The translations under genes were made by a program, and so were the position numbers. From contig DASXCO010000170.1 in NCBI GenBank assembly GCA_036491125.1, positions 1 through 58,985 on the forward strand: 58,985 nt of DNA, read 5' to 3'. Below are positions 24,247 through 33,877 of the stretch, one piece after another. Source of the DNA: Acidimicrobiales bacterium (lineage in GTDB: Bacteria; Actinomycetota; Acidimicrobiia; Acidimicrobiales; AC-9). The notes under the pieces are model-generated. The model was not told the DNA's origin. It saw only the letters and a list, made by a program, of their open reading frames with translations, and made no database searches. Position 1 is the stretch's first letter. Every line of letters begins with the position of its first letter.

Positions 24247-25776
24247 GTGCGCCCGCACGTCACCAGGATGCTCGACGAACTCCCTCACGAGGCGGCGAAG
24301 CGCTTCGGCGATGCTACCGCCTACGTCTCGGCCGCCGGATGGGGCGTCTCGTACCGAGCGCTCGACCGGCTCTCCGACGAGGTCGCCGTCGGGCTGGCCC
24401 GCCGTTCGATCGGGCCCGGAGACGTGGTGGCGCTGGCCATGCCGTCGCTTCCGGAGTACATCGTCGCCTACCTGGCGCTGGCCAAGCTGGGGGCGGTCAC
24501 GGCTGGTGTGAACGATCGTCTGTCCGAAAGGGAGCGCTCCGCCGTCCTGTCGGTCGCCCACCCCCGTCTCGTGCTCGCCACCCCTGGAGCCGTGCCCGAC
24601 CGCCCGCCGGAAGGGGCGGAGCTGCTCGAGGTGCACCCGGCCGAGCACGAGGACGGCGTCTTGACAGACCTCCGCCAGCCGGGCGAGTCGCCCCCATCGC
24701 TGCCGCCCGATCCCGACAGGCCCGTGGCCATCGTCTTCACGTCGGGGACGACTGGCACGCCCAAGGGAGCCGTCTATGGCAACCGCCAGCTCCACGCGAT
24801 CACGGCGGCCGACGTGGGCGACCGGTGGGGAGGCGGAGGGCGCGCCCTGGCAGGTACGTCCTTCGCCCACTTGGGCTTCATGACCAAGCTGGCTGGCGCG
24901 CTTCGATCGGGGGGCACGACCTTCCTGATCAACCGCTGGCGCGCAGCTGAGGCGCTCGAGCTGACCGAGCGCCACCGCCTCACCAACATCGGTGGCATCC
25001 CAACCCAGATCGCGCTCATGCTCCAGGCACCGGCGTTCGACTCCTGCGACCGCTCGAGCGTGCAGCTCATCGTCATGGGCGGCGGGCCGGCCACGGCGGC
25101 GCTGGTGCGTAGCGCTCGGGCCGGCTTTGCCGCTCCCGTGTGCGTCCGCTACTCGTGCACCGAGACGGGCATCGGCCTCGGTACCGGGCCCGACGACCAT
25201 GACGAGGACGCCGAGGTCAGCGTCGGCCGAGCCCGCCCCGGCATAGAGCTCACTGTCCGCGACGAGGAGGGCCGACGCACCGCGCCGGGCCAGGTCGGCG
25301 AGGTGTGCCTGCGCTCGGCCGCCGTCATGTCGGGCTACCACCGAGATCCCGACGCCACCCGGGCCGCGTTCACCGCCGATGGTGCGGTTCGCACCGGCGA
25401 CCTCGGCTGGGTGGACGACCGGGCCCGTCTGCGACTTGTCGGCCGGACCAAGGAGATGTACGTACGCGGGGGCTACAACGTGTACCCCATGGAGGTGGAG
25501 GGCGTGCTGGCCGAGCACCCCGGCATCGCCGAAGTGGCGGTGGTACCCCGGCCCGACGCCGTCATGGGAGAGATCGGAGTGGCGGTCGTCGTGCCCCGCG
25601 AGCCCCGCCGAGAACCCGAGCTCGAGGACCTCCGCGCCTTCGCCGCTCCCCACCTCGCCGCCTATAAGCTCCCCGAGGCCCTGAACGTCGTCGACGCCCT
25701 CCCCCGTACGCCCATGGAGAAGCTCGACCGCCGCGCCCTTCAGCAAACGGCGGAGCGGGCGGACGAGCTACGCTGA
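24247..25776 (+). CDS. AMP-forming acyl-CoA synthetase
   Basis: A 509-residue ANL-superfamily ligase that would activate a carboxylic acid to its CoA thioester. The ATP-binding loop is IVFTSGTTGTPKGAV; further motifs are YSCTETG, RTGDLGWVDDRARLRLVGRTKEM and the C-terminal LPRTPMEKLDRRAL with the adenylation Lys. The substrate pocket cannot be read. The start is GTG 24247, or possibly ATG 24268, and it is divergent from TetR. Its TGA stop lies at the left end of the operator at 25774, which controls the next gene. Confidence 0.88.
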   Translation: MRPHVTRMLDELPHEAAKRFGDATAYVSAAGWGVSYRALDRLSDEVAVGLARRSIGPGDVVALAMPSLPEYIVAYLALAKLGAVTAGVNDRLSERERSAVLSVAHPRLVLATPGAVPDRPPEGAELLEVHPAEHEDGVLTDLRQPGESPPSLPPDPDRPVAIVFTSGTTGTPKGAVYGNRQLHAITAADVGDRWGGGGRALAGTSFAHLGFMTKLAGALRSGGTTFLINRWRAAEALELTERHRLTNIGGIPTQIALMLQAPAFDSCDRSSVQLIVMGGGPATAALVRSARAGFAAPVCVRYSCTETGIGLGTGPDDHDEDAEVSVGRARPGIELTVRDEEGRRTAPGQVGEVCLRSAAVMSGYHRDPDATRAAFTADGAVRTGDLGWVDDRARLRLVGRTKEMYVRGGYNVYPMEVEGVLAEHPGIAEVAVVPRPDAVMGEIGVAVVVPREPRREPELEDLRAFAAPHLAAYKLPEALNVVDALPRTPMEKLDRRALQQTAERADELR

Positions 25777-25787
25777 CACCAACGTCA
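25774..25787. promoter_or_regulatory. TGAC-N6-GTCA operator before amidohydrolase
   Basis: TGACACCAACGTCA, both arms intact. Its first three bases are the stop codon of the CoA ligase. It lies 25 bases before the ATG at 25813, with GAGGGAG as ribosome binding site in between, so the amidohydrolase-ligase-mannosidase genes can be controlled separately from the ligase upstream. Confidence 0.68.
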
Positions 25788-25812
25788 GAGATCCGAGACG
25801 AGGGAGACGCCG

Positions 25813-27003
25813 ATGCGCACCGAGGACCTCATCCTGGTCAGCGTCGACGACCACACCGTCGAGCCGCCGGACATGTTCGCCAACCACCTCCCGGCCAAGT
25901 GGAAGGACCTGGCCCCGAGGAGCGTGAAGAAGCCCGACGGCACCGACGTGTGGGTCTACGAGGGCAACGAGATCCCCAACATCGGCCTGAACGCCGTGGC
26001 CGGGCGGCCCCCCGAGGAGTACAACATCGAGCCCACCCGCTACGAGGAGCTGCGGCCCGGTTGCTACCAGATCGACGAGCGCGTCAACGACATGAACCGC
26101 AACGGCGTCCTCGGCTCGATGTGCTTTCCGTCCTTCGTGCAGTTCTGCGGTCAGCTCTTCTCGAAGTCCAACGACCTCGACGTCGGCCTGGCCATGCTCA
26201 AGGCGTACAACGACTGGCACGTGGACGAGTGGGCCGGTAGCCATCCCGGACGCTTCATCCCCCTCTCGATCCCGCCCATCTGGGACCCCGAGGAGATGGC
26301 CAAGGAGGTGCGCCGCATGGCTGCCAAGGGCTGCCATGCCGTCACCTTCTCCGAGGACCCGGCCAAGCTCGGGTGGCCGCACATCTTCGGTGACCACTGG
26401 GATCCGTTCTTCGCCGCCTGCGAAGAGGAGGGCACGGTCATCTGCCTGCACATCGGCTCCTCCTCGACCATCCTCGGGCTCGCGCCCGGCGCGCCGATCG
26501 ACATCATGATCACCCTCACGCCGCTCAACGCCATGCACGCGGCGACGGACCTCCTCTGGTCACCGGTGCTGCGACGGTTCCCCAACCTGCACTTCGCCCT
26601 CTCCGAGGGCGGGATCGGCTGGCTGCCGTACTGGCTGGAGCGGATCGACTACGCCTACCAGCAGCACCGCTATTGGACGCACCAGGACTTCGGTGACCAG
26701 CTGCCGAGCCAGGTGGCCAAGGACCGCTTCACCTTCTGCTTCATCAGCGACGCCGCCGGCCTGGAGACCAGGCACCTCATGGGCGTACACAACATCACCT
26801 GGGAGTGCGACTACCCCCACTCGGACTCGACCTGGCCCCACTCCCCCGAGACCCTGATGAAGCAGCTGGCCGGGGTCCCCGACGACGAGATCAACATGAT
26901 CACGTACCAGAACGCCATGAAGGTGTTCAACTACGATCCGTTCACGCACCGGCCGCGCGAGAGGTGCACGGTGGGCGCGCTCCGCGCTGAAGCCCCCGCC
27001 TGA
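25813..27003 (+). CDS. Amidohydrolase_2 family metal-dependent hydrolase
   Basis: A 396-residue TIM-barrel hydrolase, second of three paralogues in the window. The N-terminal metal motif is D-D-H in VSVDDHTVEPPDMF, and the C-terminal part has WECDYPHSDSTWPHSPE with the conserved Asp. It is most similar to the protein at 39592, sharing YEGNEIPNIGLNAV-type and CLHIGSSS-type blocks. It may hydrolyse or decarboxylate a ring or amide intermediate; the reaction is unknown. GGGAG lies before the ATG, and it is the first gene of a unit running to 32311. Confidence 0.85.
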   Translation: MRTEDLILVSVDDHTVEPPDMFANHLPAKWKDLAPRSVKKPDGTDVWVYEGNEIPNIGLNAVAGRPPEEYNIEPTRYEELRPGCYQIDERVNDMNRNGVLGSMCFPSFVQFCGQLFSKSNDLDVGLAMLKAYNDWHVDEWAGSHPGRFIPLSIPPIWDPEEMAKEVRRMAAKGCHAVTFSEDPAKLGWPHIFGDHWDPFFAACEEEGTVICLHIGSSSTILGLAPGAPIDIMITLTPLNAMHAATDLLWSPVLRRFPNLHFALSEGGIGWLPYWLERIDYAYQQHRYWTHQDFGDQLPSQVAKDRFTFCFISDAAGLETRHLMGVHNITWECDYPHSDSTWPHSPETLMKQLAGVPDDEINMITYQNAMKVFNYDPFTHRPRERCTVGALRAEAPA

Positions 27004-27049
27004 TCAACGCTAACGTGACCCGATTCCCAGCGAGACCACTGGAGCAGGC

Positions 27050-27475
27050 GTGACCGACGAGATCCTGGTCGACAACGGCAAGCGCACGATGACCCTGGAC
27101 GAGCTGGGGATGACCCAGCCTGGCCTGGCCCGCATCATGCCCGAGATCAGCATTCGTATCTGGAAGCTCTACTACGCAGGCAAGGCCCGTAACTGGCCCT
27201 TGGCCCGGTTCCAGCTCAAGGAGGCCATCAACCTCATGGAGGTCGGGGCCTTCGTCAGGCCCAAATACGAGGTGAACATGGCCAAGTTCATCGACGAGGA
27301 CGCCGGCCCCGTGAGCAAGGCCATCGAGGCGGCTGACTGGGAGGCGTTCGACGCCGCCTTCGCCGAGATGGTGGACAAGGCCAACGCGTATCACGACGAG
27401 TACGACAAGCCCTTCATCCGCTGGCGCATCCCTGACCATCCGCCGCCCGATCTCGACATGACGCCCCGGCAGTAG
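27050..27475 (+). CDS. Conserved-looking protein of unknown function
   Basis: A 141-residue soluble protein I do not recognise. It begins MTDEILVDNGKRTMTLDELG and appears mostly helical, with IRIWKLYYAGKARNWPLARFQLKEAINLME and a second helical block DWEAFDAAFAEMVDKANAYHDEYDKP. There is no signal peptide, membrane segment or obvious metal motif. The GTG start is 46 bases after the amidohydrolase stop and the CoA ligase follows after 25 bases, so it is probably co-transcribed with both and may be an accessory or binding subunit. Confidence 0.72.
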   Translation: MTDEILVDNGKRTMTLDELGMTQPGLARIMPEISIRIWKLYYAGKARNWPLARFQLKEAINLMEVGAFVRPKYEVNMAKFIDEDAGPVSKAIEAADWEAFDAAFAEMVDKANAYHDEYDKPFIRWRIPDHPPPDLDMTPRQ

Positions 27476-27500
27476 CCAGACCAAGGGGCCGAGCGGCGCC

Positions 27501-29162
27501 ATGCCGGCCGACTGGAAGCTGCGGGAGGTGGACCCCGGGCTGGTCCGCCGGTACCTGCGAAACGGATGGTGGACCGACGAGACGCTCGGCTCGGTGCTGG
27601 CCGACGGGCTGACGAGGAGCGCCGGCCTCACCTTCCGCATCCACTCCCGCACCAGGCCCTGGTCGGGCACCTTCGGTGGCGTCGAAGAGCTGGGCCTGCG
27701 GATGGCAGGGGGCCTGCGGGCCCGCGGCCTCGGCCCTGGTGACGTGATCGCCTTCCAGATCCCCAACTGGATCGAGGCGGCCGTGACCTTCTACGCCACG
27801 TCCTTCCTCGGGGCGGTGCTGGTGCCGATCGTCCACTTCTACGGGCGCAAGGAGGTCGGCCACATCCTGCGCCAGTCGGGCGCCCGCGCCCTCGTCACGG
27901 TCGACCGGTTCGGGCACCTCGACCACCTCGCCGATCTCGACGGGCTTCGCGCCGGCCTCCCCGACCTCGAGCTGATGGCTGTCGTCGGCGGCGACGCCCC
28001 GCCGCTCTCCCGCTCTCAGGTCCCGAGCTGGGCCGTGCCTTTCAGCGACCTCCTCGACCACCCGCCCCTCGACGGCCCGATCGCCGTCGACCCCGCGACC
28101 CCCGCGGCCGTCGCCTACACCTCGGGCACCACCGCCGACCCCAAAGGGGTCGTCCACGTCCACCGCACCCTCGTCTTCGAGGTGCGCCAGCTGGGCGATG
28201 TCCAGGCGAGCCGGGAGCTGCCGTTGCTGACCGGGGCGCCGGTCGCCCACGGCATCGGCATGCTGTCGGGGCTGCTCCTGCCCCTGTACCGGCGACAGGC
28301 GGTGCATCTGACCGACGTCTGGGATCCGGCACAGGTGCTGGCGGACATGCTCGAGGACGGTGTCGCGGCCGGAAGCGGCGCCACCTTCTTCTTCACCAGC
28401 CTCCTCGACCATCCCGACTGCGGTCCCGACCACCTACGCCTGATGCGGGAGACGGGGCTCGGGGGATCTTCCGTGCCCGTGGCGGTCGCGGACCGGGCGA
28501 CCTCGCTCGGGATCTCGATCACGAGGGCCTTCGGCTCGACCGAGCATCCGTCGACCACCGGCTCGAGGCACGACGTGCCCCTCGACAAGCGCACCCGCAC
28601 CGACGGCCGCCCGCTGCTGGGCGTGGAGCTGCGGGTCGTCGACGAGTCCGGGGCCGACCTCCCGACCGGCGAAGCCGGAGAGGTGGTCAGTCGGGGCCCC
28701 GACTGCTTCTGGGGCTACACCGACCCTGCCTTGACAGCCAGCGCCTTCGACGCCGACGGGTGGTATCTGACCGAAGACGTCGGCCGGCTCGACCCCGAGG
28801 GCTACCTGACCATCACCGACCGCAAGAAGGACATCATCATCCGCGGTGGTGAGAACGTCAGCGCCCCTGAGGTCGAGGGGCTGTTGATGCAGGTGCCCGG
28901 CGTGGCCGAGGCGGCAGTGGTCGCCGCTCCCGACGCGCGCCTGGGCGAGCACGCCTGCGCCTTCCTGCGGCAGGTGCCGGGAGCCCGTCCGCCCGACCTG
29001 GACACCATCCGCGGCATCCTCGAGGCCGAGGGGATGGCCAGGCAGAAATGGCCCGAGGAGCTGCGGCTGGTGGACGATTTCCCCCGGACGCCTTCGGGGA
29101 AGGTCCAGAAGTTCGTCCTCCGCCAACGGCTGGCCGAGGAGGCCCGCTCGGCACTCTCCTGA
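27501..29162 (+). CDS. AMP-forming acyl-CoA synthetase (cyclohexanecarboxylate-CoA ligase-like)
   Basis: A 553-residue ANL ligase. It shows VAYTSGTTADPKGVVHVH (ATP loop), FGSTEHPSTTG, YLTEDVGRLDPEGYLTITDRKKDIIIRGGENVS and FPRTPSGKVQKFVLRQRL with the catalytic Lys. The opening YLRNGWWTDETLG resembles the group of ligases acting on medium-chain or alicyclic acids; the named substrate is an inference. It lies between the unknown 141-residue protein and the alpha-mannosidase, 11 bases before the latter. Confidence 0.87.
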   Translation: MPADWKLREVDPGLVRRYLRNGWWTDETLGSVLADGLTRSAGLTFRIHSRTRPWSGTFGGVEELGLRMAGGLRARGLGPGDVIAFQIPNWIEAAVTFYATSFLGAVLVPIVHFYGRKEVGHILRQSGARALVTVDRFGHLDHLADLDGLRAGLPDLELMAVVGGDAPPLSRSQVPSWAVPFSDLLDHPPLDGPIAVDPATPAAVAYTSGTTADPKGVVHVHRTLVFEVRQLGDVQASRELPLLTGAPVAHGIGMLSGLLLPLYRRQAVHLTDVWDPAQVLADMLEDGVAAGSGATFFFTSLLDHPDCGPDHLRLMRETGLGGSSVPVAVADRATSLGISITRAFGSTEHPSTTGSRHDVPLDKRTRTDGRPLLGVELRVVDESGADLPTGEAGEVVSRGPDCFWGYTDPALTASAFDADGWYLTEDVGRLDPEGYLTITDRKKDIIIRGGENVSAPEVEGLLMQVPGVAEAAVVAAPDARLGEHACAFLRQVPGARPPDLDTIRGILEAEGMARQKWPEELRLVDDFPRTPSGKVQKFVLRQRLAEEARSALS

Positions 29163-29173
29163 CAGGAGGTCCG

Positions 29174-32100
29174 ATGCACGAGGAAGACGCCATCACCGAC
29201 GCCCGCATCCGCCGGGTGGTCAACCAGCACATCCGGCCGGCGCTGAGCGGCCCCACCGCCGCCCTCGAGGTGGCCGCCTACCACGTGCACGGTGAACCCG
29301 TCTCGATCTCGGAGGCCCTGAACGCCCCCTACGAGCAGTTCCCCATTGGCGGAGCGTGGGGACCGCCGTGGGGCACCACGTGGTTCCAGCTGCGCGGGCG
29401 GGTGCCGGCGCAGTGGCGCGGCGAGGAGGTCGCGCTCCGCTTCGAGATCGGCAACGCCGGCGACACCGGGTTCGGAGCCGAGGCCCTGATGTGGGCCGAC
29501 GGCCACCCCGTCCAGGGCCTGTCGCCGAACCACCGCGACCACGTGCTGACCAGAGCCGCTGAAGGGGGCGAGGCGATCGAGCGCCACGTCGAGGCGGCCG
29601 CCAATCCCCGGCCGCCCCTCGGCGCGCTCACGTGGCCGCTGCTCGGACCCGAGCCCCACGGCGCACCCCTGTTCACCCTCGCCCGGGCCGAGCTGGGCGT
29701 CGTCCGCCGTGACCTGATGGCCTTCTGGCAGGACCTCCGCCTCCTGCTCCAGCTGCTGCCCCAGATCGGAGAGGAGCCGCGCCGCTCCCAGATCCGGGCC
29801 GGGCTCGACCGGGCCTGCACCGCCCTCGACCTGGAGGACGTGGCCGGGTCCTTCCCCGCCGCCCACCCCCTGCTGAAGGAGCTCCTGGCCCGGCCGGCGG
29901 CCGCCAGCGCCCACCGCGTCAGCGCCGTCGGCCACGCCCATATCGACACCGCCTGGTTGTGGCCATTGCGGGAGACAGTGCGGAAATGCGCCCGCACGTT
30001 CTCCACGGCCGTCACGTTGATGGACGAGTACCCGGACTACCGGTTCGCGTGCTCCCAGGCTCAGCAGTACGCCTGGATGAAGGAGCGGTACCCGGACCTC
30101 TACGAGCGCATGAAGGAGAAGGTCGCCCGCGGTCAGCTGGAGCCGGTGGGGAGCATGTGGGTCGAGGCGGACTGCAACATCCCTTCGGGGGAGTCACTGG
30201 TGCGCCAGGTCCTCCACGGCAAGCGCTTCTTCGCCCAGGAGCTCGGACGGGACACGACCGAGGTGTGGCTGCCCGACGTGTTCGGCTACCCGGGCAGCCT
30301 GCCCCAGATCATGCGCCAGGCCGGCATCGACCGCTTCCTCACCCAGAAGCTGTCGTGGAACCAGTACAACGTGCTCCCCCACCACAGCTTCGTCTGGGAG
30401 GGGATCGACGGGTCGCGCGTCTTCACCCACTTCCCGCCGGCCGACACCTACAACGGCGATGCCAGCGTCGCCGAGCTGGTGCACGCCGTGGGCAACTTCA
30501 AGGACCACGACCGGGCCACGCGGTCGCTGTACGTCTACGGTCACGGCGACGGCGGCGGAGGTCCGACGGCGGGCATGATCGAGCAGCTGCGGCGGCTGGC
30601 GGACCTCGAGGGCGCGCCACGGGTCGAGCTCGAGACGGCGTCGTCGTTCTTCGACAAGGCGGCGGCCGATATCGACGACCCTGCGGTGTGGGTGGGCGAG
30701 CTGTACCTGGAGCTGCATCGCGGCACCTACACGACCCAGGCCGCGACCAAGAGGGGCAACCGCGCCGGTGAGCTGGCGCTGCGCGAGGCCGAGCTGTGGG
30801 GCAGCCTGGCCCCACGGCCGTGGTCGGCGTACCCCGGTGAGCGGCTCGACCGGGCCTGGAAGACGCTGCTCCTCCATCAGTTCCACGACATCATCCCCGG
30901 CTCCGGCATCCACTGGGTCTACGAGGACACCGCCCGCGACCACGCCCAGGTGGCGGCGGATGCCGGAGCGGTGATCGACGACACCACCGCCGTGCTGGCC
31001 GGGGCCATCGACACCGCCGGCCTGTCGGCCCCGGTCGTGGTGCTCAACCCCCTTGGCCACGACCGCACCGGGATCGTCAACCTCTCTGGGGACGACCACG
31101 ACCAGCCGCTCGTCGCCGTGGGGCCCGACGGCGACCGGAGCCCGGTGCAGGTCGGCGACGACGGCTCGCTGCTGTTCGAGGCGTCGGTGCCATCGTGCGG
31201 TTACGCCGTGTACGACCTGGTGACCGGCGCCGGCGACCAGAGGCCCGGTTCCGAGCTGGCGGTCGACGAGCGCGGCCTCGAGAACAGCCGCCTCCGCGTC
31301 CGCTGGGACGACGAGGGGCTGCTCACATCGGTCTGGGACAAGTCAGCGGACCGTGAGGTGCTGGCTGCCGGCGCCAGGGGCAACGTGCTCCAGATCTTCG
31401 AGGACTACCCCAACTTCTACGACGCCTGGGACGTCGACCGGTTCACCCTCCAGCACCCGGTCGACATGACGACGCTCGACGAGCTCGTCGTCACCGAGCG
31501 AGGGCCGAACCGGGCGTCGGCGCGCATGACCCGCTCGTTCGGCGATTCCCGGGTCACCCAGACGATCTCGCTGTCGGCTGGCTCGACCCGGCTCGACTTC
31601 TCCACCGCGGTGGACTGGCACGAGTCACGGCGACTGCTCAAGGTGGCGTTCCCTGTCGACATCCGGTCCCACCGGGCCACCTACGAGATCCAGTACGGCC
31701 ATGTCGAGCGACCGACTCACACCAACACCAGCTGGGACCTCGCCCGTTTCGAGGTGTGCGCCCAGCGCTGGGCCGACCTGTCGGAGGCCGGTTACGGGGT
31801 GGCCCTGCTCAACGACTGCAAGTACGGCTACGACATCCAGGGCAACGTGATGCGGCTGTCGCTCCTGCGCGCGCCGGGATGGCCCGACCCGCTCGCCGAT
31901 CGCGGGACGCACCACTTCACGTACGCGCTCCTGCCGCACAACGGCGACCTCCGCGACGGTGGCGTGGTGGAGTCCGGCTTCGAGCTCAATGTCCCCCTAC
32001 GAGCCGTCCCCACTCCCTCCCACGCCGGAGAGCGGGCGAGGCGGGCGTCGTTCCTCCGGGTCGACCGGCCAGGCGTGGTCATCGACGCCGTCAAGAAGGC

Positions 32101-32311
32101 CGAGGACACCGACGCCATCGTCGTGCGCCTCTACGAAGCCTGGGGCCAGCGCGGACCGGCCCGGCTGACATGCGCCGCCCCCGTGGCCGAGGCCCGGCGC
32201 ACCGACCTCCTGGAGCACGAGCAGAACCGGCTCGAGCCCGACGACGACGGCTCGATCCCGCTCCACCTCCGCCCCTTCGAGATCTTCACGGTCCTTCTCC
32301 GGCTGGGCTGA
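29174..32311 (+). CDS. GH38 alpha-mannosidase
   Basis: A 1045-residue glycoside hydrolase family 38 enzyme, a normal length for bacterial alpha-mannosidases. An N-terminal beta domain (residues 1-240) is followed by the catalytic domain with zinc ligands His254 and Asp258 in VGHAHIDTAWLWP and the nucleophile Asp368 in WLPDVFGYP. The middle helical and C-terminal beta-sandwich domains run to the end. No signal peptide is visible, so it is probably cytoplasmic. AGGAGGT precedes the ATG at 29174. Its place directly behind a CoA ligase is odd and suggests it either cleaves a glycosylated substrate or is a passenger gene. Confidence 0.92.
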   Translation: MHEEDAITDARIRRVVNQHIRPALSGPTAALEVAAYHVHGEPVSISEALNAPYEQFPIGGAWGPPWGTTWFQLRGRVPAQWRGEEVALRFEIGNAGDTGFGAEALMWADGHPVQGLSPNHRDHVLTRAAEGGEAIERHVEAAANPRPPLGALTWPLLGPEPHGAPLFTLARAELGVVRRDLMAFWQDLRLLLQLLPQIGEEPRRSQIRAGLDRACTALDLEDVAGSFPAAHPLLKELLARPAAASAHRVSAVGHAHIDTAWLWPLRETVRKCARTFSTAVTLMDEYPDYRFACSQAQQYAWMKERYPDLYERMKEKVARGQLEPVGSMWVEADCNIPSGESLVRQVLHGKRFFAQELGRDTTEVWLPDVFGYPGSLPQIMRQAGIDRFLTQKLSWNQYNVLPHHSFVWEGIDGSRVFTHFPPADTYNGDASVAELVHAVGNFKDHDRATRSLYVYGHGDGGGGPTAGMIEQLRRLADLEGAPRVELETASSFFDKAAADIDDPAVWVGELYLELHRGTYTTQAATKRGNRAGELALREAELWGSLAPRPWSAYPGERLDRAWKTLLLHQFHDIIPGSGIHWVYEDTARDHAQVAADAGAVIDDTTAVLAGAIDTAGLSAPVVVLNPLGHDRTGIVNLSGDDHDQPLVAVGPDGDRSPVQVGDDGSLLFEASVPSCGYAVYDLVTGAGDQRPGSELAVDERGLENSRLRVRWDDEGLLTSVWDKSADREVLAAGARGNVLQIFEDYPNFYDAWDVDRFTLQHPVDMTTLDELVVTERGPNRASARMTRSFGDSRVTQTISLSAGSTRLDFSTAVDWHESRRLLKVAFPVDIRSHRATYEIQYGHVERPTHTNTSWDLARFEVCAQRWADLSEAGYGVALLNDCKYGYDIQGNVMRLSLLRAPGWPDPLADRGTHHFTYALLPHNGDLRDGGVVESGFELNVPLRAVPTPSHAGERARRASFLRVDRPGVVIDAVKKAEDTDAIVVRLYEAWGQRGPARLTCAAPVAEARRTDLLEHEQNRLEPDDDGSIPLHLRPFEIFTVLLRLG

Positions 32312-32327
32312 GCGACAAGGCACCCGG

Positions 32328-33827
32328 TCAGGCTTCGGTCGCGCGCAAACGGTGCTTGGCGATCTTGCCGTTGGGATCGCGCGGCAGCTCGTCGACGAAG
32401 GCCACCAGACGGGGGCGCTTGTAGTCGGCCAACCGCTCCCGGCACCAGGCCACGACGTCGTCGGTGCTCAGGCTGGCCCCGGCGCGCGGCTGGACCACGG
32501 CCTTGAGCGCCTCCCCCCAGCGCTCGTCGGGCAGACCGTACACGGCGCAGTCCGCCACGTCGGGGTGCAGATAGAGCACATCCTCGATCTCGCGGGGATA
32601 GACGTTGACCCCGCCCGTGATCACCATGTCGGCCCGCCGGTCGGTGAGAAAGAGGTACCCGTCCTCGTCCAGGTAGCCCATGTCACCCACGGTGAAGCGC
32701 TCGCCCTTGAAGGCGGCCGACGTCTTCTCGTTGTCACGGTGGTACCGGAAGGGCGCCGACTCCGGGCGCACGTACACCAGCCCCACCTCGCCCGGACCGA
32801 GGACCCCGCCCTCGTCGTCGAGGATCACGATCTCGTTGCCGCCGATAGCCCGCCCCACGCTGCCGGGGTGCTCCAGCCACTCCTGGGGCGAGATGGCAGT
32901 GCCGCCTCCCTCGGTGGCGCCGAAGTACTCGAAGACCTTCTCCGGCCCCACGAGCTCCATGAACGCCCGCTTGACGGGGACCGGACAGGGAGCGGCGGCG
33001 TGCAGCACCACGCCCAGCGAGGACAGGTCGTAGGACGCCCGGACCCCCGCGTCCAGGTCCAGGATGCGTATGAAGTTGGAGGGGACCATGTGGGTGTTCG
33101 TCACCCGATGATCCTGGACGAGGGCCAGGCAGGACTCGGCGTCCCAGCGAGGCATGATGACCACGGTCGCGCCGAGGGCGAGGTGGGCCTGGGCGAAGGC
33201 GGCCGGTCCGGAGTGGTAGGCGGGACCCACGAGCAGATGGACGTCGCCCGGACCGAAGCCCCACCGGGCGGCCATCCCCGCCATCCCCGCCGCCGTGCGG
33301 CGCAGGTCGTCACCGCCGGGCACGACGCCCTTGGGTCGTCCCGTCGTGCCCGACGTGTAGACCATGGTGGTCGGCCACCCGTCGCCTCCCTTCTCCACGA
33401 CGTCATCGGTCCCGGGCCCCTGGGCGGCGAGGGCTTCCTCGTAGCCGTCGCCCACCACCAATCGCGGGAGGTCCGCCACGTCGGCCAGGCTCCCGACGAG
33501 CTCGGAGGTGACGACCGCAGCCTTGCAGCCCGAGTCGGTCAGGACCCAAGCGGTCTCGGCCGCCTTGAAATGGATGTTCACCGGGACCGCCACGGCGCCC
33601 AGCCGCCCGGCGCCGTGGACGACCTCGAACCACTCAAAGGAGTTCGGCAGCATCACGCCCACGCGGTCGCCTCGCGCCACCCCAAGGCGCGACAAGGCCA
33701 GGGCGGCCCGGTGGGCCCGATCGTCCAGCTCGGCGAAGGTACGCTGCCCGGACCCCAGGACCAGGGCCGGGTGGCCGGGGCGTCCGGCGGCGGCAGCCGA
33801 GATGCCGTACCGGGTTTCAGCTGCCAT
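32328..33827 (-). CDS. AMP-forming acyl-CoA synthetase
   Basis: A 499-residue ANL ligase: MVYTSGTTGRPKGVVPGG, YFGATEGGGTAISPQEW, FTVGDMGYLDEDGYLFLTDRRADMV, ITGGVNVYPREIED and LPRDPNGKIAKHRLR. It would activate a carboxylic acid with ATP and CoA. The ATG at 33827 is selected because the longer reading to 33878 begins inside the operator at 33864. It is divergent from the ABC binding protein at 34066, and the shared operator ties uptake to activation. It is convergent with the mannosidase, 16 bases apart. Confidence 0.88.
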   Translation of the reverse strand: MAAETRYGISAAAAGRPGHPALVLGSGQRTFAELDDRAHRAALALSRLGVARGDRVGVMLPNSFEWFEVVHGAGRLGAVAVPVNIHFKAAETAWVLTDSGCKAAVVTSELVGSLADVADLPRLVVGDGYEEALAAQGPGTDDVVEKGGDGWPTTMVYTSGTTGRPKGVVPGGDDLRRTAAGMAGMAARWGFGPGDVHLLVGPAYHSGPAAFAQAHLALGATVVIMPRWDAESCLALVQDHRVTNTHMVPSNFIRILDLDAGVRASYDLSSLGVVLHAAAPCPVPVKRAFMELVGPEKVFEYFGATEGGGTAISPQEWLEHPGSVGRAIGGNEIVILDDEGGVLGPGEVGLVYVRPESAPFRYHRDNEKTSAAFKGERFTVGDMGYLDEDGYLFLTDRRADMVITGGVNVYPREIEDVLYLHPDVADCAVYGLPDERWGEALKAVVQPRAGASLSTDDVVAWCRERLADYKRPRLVAFVDELPRDPNGKIAKHRLRATEA

Positions 33828-33863
33828 CGTCAGCGTGCGAGGGTGGCCCGTTCTCCATGATCC

Positions 33864-33877
33864 TGACAACGATGTCA
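33864..33877. promoter_or_regulatory. TGAC-N6-GTCA operator between CoA ligase and ABC binding protein
   Basis: TGACAACGATGTCA, both arms intact, 36 bases upstream of the ligase ATG at 33827. The rest of the 238-base gap up to 34066 holds a possible -10 CATACT immediately right of the operator and an ACGGAGG ribosome binding site before the binding protein. I see nothing else in it. Confidence 0.68.
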
